NCBI RefSeq assembly: GCF_947172395.1 | Contig: NC_069083.1 | Location: 12,308,501-12,372,500, forward strand | Direction of reading: 5' to 3' | Source: Bicyclus anynana | Lineage: Eukaryota > Arthropoda > Insecta > Lepidoptera > Nymphalidae | DNA: 64,000 bases | In this document: positions 26,401-38,400 of the stretch, piece after piece | How the letters are laid out: every line of letters begins with the position of its first letter | How positions within the stretch are numbered: position 1 is the stretch's first letter | The notes under the pieces: generated by a model | Database searches by the model: none | What the model saw: the letters and a program-made list of their open reading frames with translations, nothing else | Told to the model about the DNA's origin: nothing | Translations under genes and position numbers: made by a program

Positions 26401-29400
26401 CCGGAAGGCTAAATCACTTGGCGAAATGTGTTTGTCGGTAGAGTGGCAACTAGCCACTGCCGATGCCTACCATCAGACATAAGTATACTGGCTATATTTA
26501 ACTTAATTATGTACCATTGAAATTAGGCATAGAACGAACATTTTTGCTCTTTGATGCAAAGTTTCATTAAGAAACCCCTGTGCTTCTGTTTGTTAGTGAT
26601 AGACCAGAGACCATGAACTAGTAGCTGTAAAGACCAAAGAACATTGATTTAAATGCTAATAATATTATAAGCACACTAAAAGGGTACTTAGTAGCAGCTG
26701 TCGACATAGAAACACTAAAGGAAGTGTATTATTGTAATGACACGTACAAGTACCTACATATTTAGTTCCTAGATCGTAAACACAAGGTTACGGACATGTT
26801 AACTGTTAAGTATGCGCATACTTGTCACCGATCACTTGATGACATCATGACTGAATCTCGCTTACTTGGCCAGTATGTACTATCAGTCAGACGATGTTGC
26901 GTACTTGTGGTTTATCTCTTTGTTTATAATGACGAGGGCAAAATACAGTCGTATTTAATGTGTATCTTACCTATATATTGACGTGTATGTACTGTTATAT
27001 AACTACATTTTATTATAATATTAGCAAGCTTTGAAAATTTTTGGCTCTAGCTTAGCTATTCTAAGCACAAGCGGGGTAACTTATTAGGAGTAGGATGAAA
27101 ATCCACACACCTTTCGGTTTCTACACGATATTGTACAGGAACGCTAAATCGCTTGGCGGTACGTCTTTGCTGGTAGGGTGGTAACTAGCAAGCCAGACCG
27201 ATTAAGAAAATCTTAATCCGCTTAACCGGAGATCGAACCCAGGACCTCCGTCTTGTAAATCCACTGTGCATACCGATGCGCCATGGAGGTCATCAAAAGC
27301 TAATATTAAGTGGAAAATCAACACCTATTACGTTCGAAACATATTCTACTGCACTGCCTTGCGCCTGCCCTCTCGAGGCTTAGACGGCTTTATTAATCTA
27401 CAATACCATAAGTAAACTGGTGAGTTTACTTATGGTTACTTCCCGTTTCCATCAACAAACCAGCTACCAGCTAGGTATATACTATATAGTATCTACAACA
27501 TTATTGCATTGTCCCGGAAGTGATACTGCCTATGTAGAGCTCATTTGGACGCTAGAAAGTTCTAAAATTAAACTACAAATACAGACAGACATACGAACGG
27601 GACAATTTAAATAATAAAGCATTTATAAAAACTATGACGTCACAGTGGTCACGGAAGCTATTTTTGAAAACTAAACGACAATTTAAAGGACCTACAGTTA
27701 TATGTGTTGTTTACAGTACGAGTTTAGTAAGAATTGAGTTACACTCTTTACTCAAAGTTTTGTTATATTTCTAACGAATACATAATTATATTGTTTGGCA
27801 CCTGATAGTGCCTACATAACAATTGCTATGTATTCTGAGCTTCGTATGTATAAATAGAAACATGAGTAGAGCATTCCGCGCGGATGGCGCTTCTACCTAC
27901 TTCACGAATGTAGAGCTAAATTAGGGCTGCCATCCACATTTCCCTAGTATTGCCCTACTTTCAAGGGTTGGCAAAATGTTTTGCTTTTGTGTCAGTATTT
28001 TTGAAATGTATGTTCTAGCCGTTCGTCAGTACAAATGAAAGTATAATTTTGGATTACCTCTGAGTTAGCTTTATTTAATTTTAATCGACTAAATCTTTAG
28101 TGTGTTTTTTATACATATAATTATTTTGATACATTATATCACTAATATTATAAACGTAAAAGTTAGTGTGAATGGATGTATCTACATGTAATGATGTTTG
28201 TTACTCTGTTTTTTGTGTATGCGTTGAAACTACTAAGCCGATTTTTCAAAACTTTAAAATAGAGACAGATTAACACATAGGCTACTATTTTATTTCGGAA
28301 AACCGCACGTTTCCTTTGGGATTTGTAAAAAATCGAAATATAACGCGGTCGATAACGCGGGCATTCGTTAGTATATCATGAAGACAACTAAATAATAAAT
28401 ATTGTACACAGATTTGTAAAAAATCTAAATATAACGCATTCGATAACGCGTGCATTCGTTAGTATATCATGAAGAAAACTAAATAATAAATATTGTACAC
28501 AGATGAGGTCACAGTCGTCACATAAGTTTTTATTAAATGCATCAATTTTAATGGCTACAATATAATTGGGTTTGGCTCAATCGAATAACAATCTAATAAT
28601 TTACAATTATAAATTAACGCGACTCCTTGGATTATTAGGGACCTTTTTAACATTATAGCAACATCATCACACATAGCTCTCTACTTATTTAACAGAAGAC
28701 ATCGACGTTGGTATTATTTAACCCGCCAGTTACGCGGTCTCCTACATGAATCACAAACTAAGCAGTCGCTTAGTTCCTAATAATAAATTTATTACTTCCA
28801 CGTCGCGGTGAGAAATGGTGTGCAACGTATATAAATAGAGTGGAGTAGCCTCGCGATGTCTGTTACGACCATCGATCGTGGCGTGAGGCGTCCTCACCAA
28901 CGCCATCTTGGCCCTCGTGTCTCCCCCCTGCACTCCGCGCCCCACTCTCCTCTAATGCCCCTCACTGCCCCACATTCACGTTTCGTTTCGCACACGCCGC
29001 ACCGTATGACTCGTCTCAAAACTGTCCATTATTGTAATGAGCGTCAATCAAATTGTTTATATGTAATTATTTTATTTATACTTTCTAATCAGAAACTAAC
29101 TACTATTATCTATTTTATATTAATATATTTTCAGTGAAACAATATATTTTAAGGTAAATAAAAACGATAGCATATTGAAGAAAAGGTATATCAATTAAAA
29201 TGTGACTCGGTTTACATTTTAGCAAATGTAGGAAGTGTAAAAATAAATTGAGGTGACATTGAAGATTTTTCCGCGACCTGAAAATTATACCAGTGCTTTT
29301 AAATGTAACGACGACCTAGTAAATGAAAAGTATTCACGTTTTGCTGACGAATATGAATAAACCAGCGTGTTTAGTCAACTCAGCGTTTGTTTTATGAATA

Positions 29401-32400
29401 CCTGTATGTGTTTAGTTTAATCATAATAAACATGGCTTTTTATTTTTCAACTAAATACTAAAGCCATACTCGATTTGCACTGTTTACCAACAAACGAATT
29501 AAATATGAGGGTATAATTCGCTAGTAATTTCACACCTAATAATTATTATAATTAACTTGTTCTTAAATTAATGAAAATATATTTGATTAATAAGCTTAGA
29601 AAAAATCATCATCATTAACAACCCATATTCGGCTCACTGTTGCGCACTTGTCTCCTTTCAGAATGAAAGGGGTTAGGCCTTAGTCCACCACGCGGGCCAA
29701 ATGCGGATTAGCAGACTTCACCCACGTAGAGAATTGAGAAAATTTTCAGGTATGCAGGTTTCCTCATGATGTTTTTCCTTCACCGTTGAGACACGTGATA
29801 TATAATTTTTTTTTTAAAGAGAGAAAAAAGACAGACGTGATAGCCCTGTGGATATTACCTCTGCCTTCGATTCGGAGGGCGTAGGTTCAAAACCGGCCCG
29901 GGACATGCACCTCCAACTTTTGAAAATATACAAAGAGTGCCCTAATAATGATAAATTTCCCGTCCATCCCGACTGCTCCCAGCTTTATAATGTATCGTTC
30001 CCCAAGAATACAGGCTATTTGTAAAAGAAGACCTTCTGGTATTTTTTTTAAAACTGAGGTTCTGCGTCAGTTAGTTGAGAGATTTTGGGTTGGAGCTGGG
30101 ATGCATATAGGAATAAATAATTTCTTAGTTGGGTCAGATTTGGTCTGAATTTTAGCGGTGGGTTTCGGCCGTGGTCAGCCTTCAGGTAAAGACCCATACA
30201 GCCATGATGTCACGTATGAACCGGTTATGCATGCGTAGATTTAACTGATCTCGTATATCTCTTATTATGCAGTTCATCGAACGTATATAATGTGAGAATA
30301 TACGCGCCAATTTTCGTGCACACCTTCGATAAAATTGCACAAAGGGTGCGCATTCTATTTATGCAGTTTTAACGTCGCTATATAGACCGGGAAAATTGTC
30401 AATAAATAAAAAATAGATAAAGGTGATTTTGAACAAAATTCATTATTTTTAGGTTTGATATAAAATTGATTAAAAATACCTAGTTACTTAAAAAGTTATC
30501 CATACGCTCTAGTAATTTCTCCGGAAATTATACCTATGCAATGAGAAGAGATATGAAAAAATAACAGTCTTCATAAAACATACACTTTTATACGCACTCG
30601 CGTGTATACATTTGTACATAATAATAACAAACCAAAGAAAATTTAACCTAGTTTTTTCAAAAAGAATTCTAAATACAGTGGCCGACGAAAATACATTTCA
30701 AGGAGATACACTAATAAAACGGCTCGTAGCTAACAGGAACGTGAAAATATTTCAATGTAGGAACACAATCATTATTATAATTTAAGATCTTATTTGCGTA
30801 CCATAAAATGAAATTTGTTTACGATTTTAAAATTATTTAATCATGATACCAATTTTCCATACATTCGAGGACCTATGTAGAATATTATAATTATAAACAC
30901 GTACCTAATATTTTTCTATCCAGCTTACCTTAGGCACGGAAGAACTCATTTTTGTTTGGCCCTTCACAGGCAGGTAGATTATACAGGACTTGACTTAAGA
31001 TATTTTTTAGCCCAATAACATTTAAGTTTCCAGTGAAAGAAATTACTCTTGTACCCCAGGGAAACTACTTAATCACACGTAGAAATTGAATGCGGAGAAA
31101 ATCGCGCATAAACATTGAATATATTACGTACCTTCTAAAGAGCTACTACACATGAGGCGTGTTGAAGCGCGCTCTTTTGCAGCGTGTTTTAATAAACAAG
31201 AAGTCAGACAATGACCAGCAATCATATTGATAAATATGATTGGTGTTACTCATTATTGCGACAAATTGCAGAGTAATGCACTAACTTTGACGTATGTTAG
31301 TTGACATATACGAAATTGAGATAGTATGCAACAAATGTCATCCGGTGCCTACTGACAGCCCTTAGCGGATATCATACAGTAGGTAGATGATATTTCTCAG
31401 TTGATTTGATGTTTATTTTAATAGGATGTTAATAAAGACCAAATTACTGAATTGACCAGCTGGTGATAAAATGAACTTATAAATTAATGAACACTTAAGC
31501 GCTCCTCGCTCTCGAGGATAGCAGCAATATAAAAATATTAGTAATAGTAACAAATATGCGTCGCTGCGCTTTCTCAGATATTCACCAGTCCTAAAACGCG
31601 TCACACAATACGGAACACTACGCAACTCCTAATGTGTAATACACCACTCAATAACAATAAAATATGAAGGGTCCTTTGTTGTTGCTGCGATTATTATTAC
31701 TGTATAGCATTTCAATTTGCGCTTTTTATGGCTATGGCGCACTTTGTTAATCTATTACTAATATTATAATGAGACAAAGTTTTTTTTATTCTTTACGAGT
31801 TGGCCCTTGACCACAATCTCACTTGATGGTAAGTGATGATCCTATCTGAAAGATGAAAGCGGGCTAAGGACGTCGTAGATTCCAATATAAGTCATAGGAG
31901 AGTCGCACTGATCTCTAAAGAGACACCTTTAGAGAAACGTACCGTACTAGCAGAGCTTTTACAACTCTCACAACTGCGATTTAAATAAGGAGTTTAGAGC
32001 AAAAACACAACGGAAAACATACCGATCAACTTGAGAACCTACTTCCTTTTGAAGTCGGTTAAAAAGACACGCTGTTACACGCCTGGTGTGTACTAGCCCT
32101 TAACCGCTAGCCGCTACGTAGCGGATCTGAAGGTGAACATCACTAGAAAACTGACCTTCTGAGATAACAGTGCTAATGGCTATGATAACAAGCCCTGTGG
32201 CAAGAAAACGTGTTCTTAATGGCTATTTCGTTTAAGTTTACTGTTTTTACGCAGAATCTTCACCAATACTTCAAGAATAAACACGTAAATAATTTAATCA
32301 ACAACAAACATTAGCAGACTTCCAAAAGAGGTTTTATTTTTATATATTCTATGTGGTATTTTACGCTATATGTAAATAAATTTTACCTGGCACTGTTAGA

Positions 32401-35400
32401 TGACTGTAAAATAAGGAAATTCTTAAGATTTTATCACTTAAAGAGTAGATGAGTATCTCCCTAGACGGGCAGGTGTATGCGTTAAGGCTATACAAACTAT
32501 CTATTGAAGTAATGTATAAAAGGGCATTGTGCAAAAGAGCATGTGATCAAAGAGCTTAAGGGCCATACCCAAGTTTCTAAGCTAATTATAATAAAACGAA
32601 ACTTGAAAAATAAATTGTGCAGTCGGGGTACTCTCGTCAGAAACGATGTTTTTTCTTATTGAAAACTATCGCGGCTTTGTCCTCATGGATACATTTTTAG
32701 AACTTTCAAAGAGGAACAAATCCATTATACAAGATTTTTGCGTAACTTTAACCGTGCGTTGCGTGCGCTGCGAAATAATTATGCCGATTTTGCCATAATT
32801 TTCATTAATGCTCCGCTCCTATTACTGATAGCGTATATATCTTATACCTATAATGTTCCTTGATAAATAGACTATCCAACACAAAAAAATCAATTTGAAT
32901 CATGGTACTTTGAGATTATGTACGCTTTTACGTAAAAAAAAAATGAAAATTGTAGTAAGTGTATTTTTAACCTCAAATACTCTCTGTTACGTTACATTGT
33001 TTGTCTTGGTACTTTGAGCTGTTGCGTTACTTTACGTTTTCTGTCAGTTCCATTATTGTAAGCCGCATAAAAGAACTTCGTTCCTTCAGTTTGGTGGTTT
33101 GGGACACCCATGACGGGTATGCAACACATTCAAATCGGTCGAGTTTTTTTATAAGAACGAGATTTTCATCCCAAAGTTATACGTAAGTAGGTACATATGT
33201 AATAATTTATCGAAGGGATGCCCTTAACAAAGTCGAGCGCGGGGCGAACGGTCCGTCACGTCGTCCATACGCACAGAGGTCGTGTGACGTAGGTCGAGTG
33301 CACCGGCCGGGCCGCTAACCAGCCTGCTGCTAGCTCGTAATAGTACAGGATATCGATCGCACGAGGGCGTAGCCCCTTGCTAACACTCTGCTGTTACTGC
33401 TACATGTGTAATGTGTACACCATTGCAAACATTAATACACATTATACATTGTTATATGAAACTAATTTTATATCGCATAACAATAGAGTTGATAAATTTT
33501 ATTAATTATTTTGCTCTTATTTTTAATTTTTTACTACGCATAAGTACTTGAAGAAGCAACGTTTATTTACTGATTTACAAACAGACTTCCAGAAACTTAA
33601 CTAACGACTAGGGATAATAATTTCTCATATTATGCCGGGGAAAATATTAAAAAGTACGCTTTTCTTCTTGGACGGTAGAGGTTCTTGACTCTTTAAACCT
33701 GCTATCTCCACGGTCAAACTACCATAATTGCCTACCGTAAGCACCAATGGTAGGAGCCTTAACTGACAAACCATCAACTTTTATAATATGTATGTATGTA
33801 TCACAAAGGTAGAAATCATTGGCAGGCAATTGGCAATCAATCTAATAGCAGGACAATTAATGTCAGGAAAATCTATTTACCTTGACAAGGAATCTACTGA
33901 ATGGTGAGTATTTCCGCGTTGTGACGTCGGATGACACATTTGTAAAAACCACGTATAATAATAACCGTACCTCTTCCTCGTAGGTCAAGTACGAGTAGGT
34001 ACGTCACGTTTATACAGTGACGTATACGTATATTCACATAATTGTACTTTATAACTAAATAATTATTGTGAGACTTACATTATTTTGTAGCTAGCAAAAT
34101 AACCAAACATATTCATCATTATTAATCCATATTCAGCTCACTGCTGAGCACGAGTTTTCTATCAGAATGAGACGAGTCAATAGTCCACCACGCTGGCCCA
34201 ATGCGGATTGACAGACACACGTAAAGAATTAAGAAAATTCTTGTTGATGTTTTTCTTTCGCCTTATGAGACACGTAATATTTAATTTCTTAAAATGCACT
34301 AACTGAAAATTGGGAAGTGCATGTCCCAGATCGTTTAGGGATTAGTATCTACGCCCTCCGGAATCGGAGGCAGAGATCATATCCACTGGGCTATCACTGG
34401 CTCTTAATCAAACACATTAACTTACTATGACAATGTGAAAGTCTCATACAATAGTAATATACTCATTCATAGTCGTAAAGAATGCATTCATGTATCTGTA
34501 TCATTGTTTTATTTCACAAATAAATAAATATTATAAAAAAAGAAATATTATGCTGTTTTGTGTGTAACTGCCTTCTAAACTAGCGAAAGGTTCATTTTTG
34601 GAATTCATCAAAATTGCTATAGATTTAAACGGGACATCATAACAAACAAACAGATGGGTCAATTATTTTCGCAATTCTAATATTTGTATGAAGGAATCCA
34701 TATTATTGAATTGAATTAATGTATCCCTCTCCAACAAAGCGATTTGTACAACAATAGTCCAACGGGTGATCTCTTAACCAGAGAACTATTTAGGATTCTT
34801 ATTATGTAATACTTGCACACGTACCGCGTTTTCACTCGCGTAGTTCCCGGAATACTGGATAAAACACAGCCTATGACACTCGCAAATAACATGGCTTGCT
34901 ATTGGTAAGAGAATTTCAGTAGACCCAGAGATTACCCCTCACAACAAACATTACCTCTTTATAATATTAGTGTCTTGAACTTTACAAAAACCCGCGTTGA
35001 CGGTCATTGACCTAACCAAAAAATGTTAGTATACGTACTAATATGTTAATATAAAATAAAAAAATAAATATAATATAAAATACGTAACCAAAAAAAATAG
35101 ACTAACGTACTAATATATTTAATAGATAAAGCCTCAATAGCTCAACGGTAAGAGCGGTTGGACGCATCACCGAGGGGTGGTGGTTCTATAATAGAGTCTT
35201 TCCCGACTGGTTGGAGGGGAATAATAACATTGGTTATATTACAAAAGATATGGCAAATATTCTTTAAAAAAAAAAGAAAAATAAACACTTGAATATAAAA
35301 TAACAGAAGGATGGGTTGAATTCCCGCGCTCGTAACCGCAATCATGCATAATGTTCCACTTGTGTTCTACAGCCGTGTTTTATGTACGCGCCAAACGTGT

Positions 35401-38400
35401 AGTGTGATTTACTGAAGCATGTCATAGTTACCAGAGCGACAACGGAGTCGATGGCGCGGTTGAAGCGATCGCAGAGCGCTCTCATACTTTCGTATGAGTG
35501 GGTGTCGTAATCGCTTAGAATGTTCTTCTCCAATGCACCTTTCATCTCCGGCAAGTCGTCGCAGACCCACCTGAACAATAAAATAATATACATAAATATA
35601 TATTAGTGATCGTACACTTCTATGAATGAGAATTAAGGAAAAGACAAAATGTAGTATCGTCGGTCTAGATGTGATAACTCGTAAGTGTAAACTGACGAAC
35701 TTTACAGGAGAGACAAGAAACATCTTTTAGGTATCACTAAAAGTCGTTTTATGCTACCAAAAACCGTTTTTAATGTACGTACTACAAGATATTTACGGAC
35801 TACCACCGAAAAAGCTGTTTGAAGCATTCTGCATCAAAATCAATTTTTACCAAAAATTGTTAGTTACGAGGTAATCACATCTAGACCGACGGTATGATTT
35901 CTCTACTACATTTTGTCTTTCCAAAGTGCATCAGTAATTATGCTATATGGTTGGTAGATGTAAATTAATATATAATTCATATATATTACTAAATATATAG
36001 AAATTTACAAATGGTATAGTTCCCAGTACGGGTACTGATGTGTTCATATTGATATAGCTTGTTGTTAGGAATAATCCTGCACTTGGGTATAATAATTATT
36101 ATCGTAGCATACCTAACTAGTTTAAAACCTATACGGGGCCCTTAGTCATGAGCTTGTTGTGCATATTTATTTGCGTTTGTTTTTTAAATTTGGTTTACGT
36201 TGCGATATAATAATTGTAATGACATAATTAATTATAAGTAACGTACTTATACACCTATGAAAGCATAGTCTCAAACAAGCCAAAACAAATTGTAGTAATT
36301 TCTGATTTTTTACATTAGTTCCTGTGTAAAAAAAAAAACTCATTGTCTAACGACCAGCCCCTTGTTTCTTGGAAGACAATTCAACAAAAGGTTTAATGGT
36401 AATGGGCGCTGTGGGTCTTTAAAATGCAACAGCTGCTCCCAGCACCTTACACAACCAACTAACCTTACTTATATTTTAACCTTTCTGCAGTCCTATAGCA
36501 GGTGGGCCATAGTGATAGAGAACCTAATATTTTACACCTGTTAATAATATTACGTTTTAAGAAACATCGAAAGGTCACAGCTGATTTGATTCCGTTAAGG
36601 TTCCTCCTTAGACAGTAACGTAAATTGTGTTATTTTTACTCAAATAAATGTAAATAACGTCCGTGACTACGTCCGCCCTTAAACCTCCTTAATCAGGCCC
36701 TGTCGCAAAATTTATTCTTAGCGATGTCTACTAACTATAAACTACCTTCATGATATATTTCATCTTTGTAAGTGGAAGCTTCGCTTTCGCTTTTATATAA
36801 TAGCATAGATATATAGATAGATACATTATTATAAAATCAAACATTAACATGAATATTTATTGAAATATGTAACATCTATCATTGAAACACAATATTAATA
36901 ATTATCTACACTGCGTCCAAACCCACCTACAAACTAACATGAAAATTATCAGAGTGCATGTAACCATTGTTATCGTATCGCTATTTAAAAACACAAGCGT
37001 ACATAATCGTTTGTAATGGTTGCAAGGGCAATCCTGATTCGAAGTTTCAAGGTCACAAAGGAAGAGTGAACGCGTCCGGTCGAGAGGAGGTCGCGACCGC
37101 CTCCGCCACCCCGAACGATCGGCGGGAGCGAATGGGTCAACTTGCCAAACTAGTTCTTTTAGTTCCGACCCGCGAAACAGGTGAGACATGCGGATCATAT
37201 GGACATTTCCTACCTACCTGCCACTGCCTACAATATACTCGCTGCGTATATTTTAGTTCAAGATCCGGCATTACAAACATATACCGTCATCTGTTATTTA
37301 CTAGTGATAAAAAATAAATCATAGATAATATTCACAATGACACAATGCAAATAGATCGCATAGTTGCGGCCAGACACATTTTTATATAAAATCTAGGAAA
37401 GCATGAACTAGATCCAAGGCAACTTGATACAGTTAAATTTAGCATAAAATAAGCCTTTATTATATTGGACATATTATATATTTGATATATTGGACAACTA
37501 CATAACTGATGAGGGTCTCAACTCAACTCAACTGTTTATATCTGGCAACTCAACAGTTGTAGTGTGAAAGCAACTATTAGTATTCTTTTAACTAGAGTAC
37601 GATTTATTTCAATTAACCAATGAGTGAAGTAGATTAAATAAATTTAATAAAAAAATAATCATTTAACACTATCGGGCCGCAATTTAACTAAGCTATCTAT
37701 TTGCAATATGTCAATGTGAACATTTTCAGTCAATAATTTCTAATCTCAAATAAAATACAGATGAGGGTATATATTTCTTATGCCGGATCTCGTACTATGC
37801 ATTTACTATATGTAACATTTAAATAGTCTACTAATTAGAATGACACCGCGTTTTGTAAATGCTTATCGCACATGTCATTCAGTATTAAACGCATTGTTTT
37901 TTATTCCAGGTCGACCAGTAGGGCTACCGAATAGGTAAATCGACAACGCGCGAAATTGTTTCGGCCGGTCGTCGCCCCGACGTCCTTCGTGTTACGCGAA
38001 CACTTACGCAACACATAGTTATTAGAGCATATTATTGTTTATTATTTGCAAGACAATAACTTCAAAACAGTAGCAATGGAATACAAGAATAATACACTAC
38101 TTGATATGTTTCACAATTCTTTCAATCGTTATCAACCTGGATCTATTTAAATCAATTTCTAAGTTCATGGCTTTTGAACATCCACATTAGATAAGTTATT
38201 GACCTGCGCGCACGACTTTGAGGTAACGTTTCCTCTGAGACACGAGATTCTTTATCCTTAAACAAGTACCATTAAACGTGTTGTTTTAACATTTCAAACT
38301 TCCATAAAGTTGTCAGATGAGTAATTATAAGAGATCACCATTTGTTTGCTTTTACATAATACGTTAAGATAACTGGGCTTTTGTCAATTTCAATATTGGT

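Noticed and set aside
35131..35205. Possible tRNA gene
   Set aside because: An A box is present, but the B box is damaged and no full cloverleaf can be drawn; it is a SINE remnant.
36967..37317. Plus-strand 116-codon frame as a protein gene
   Set aside because: No recognisable family and mixed composition; kept only as a possible noncoding exon candidate.
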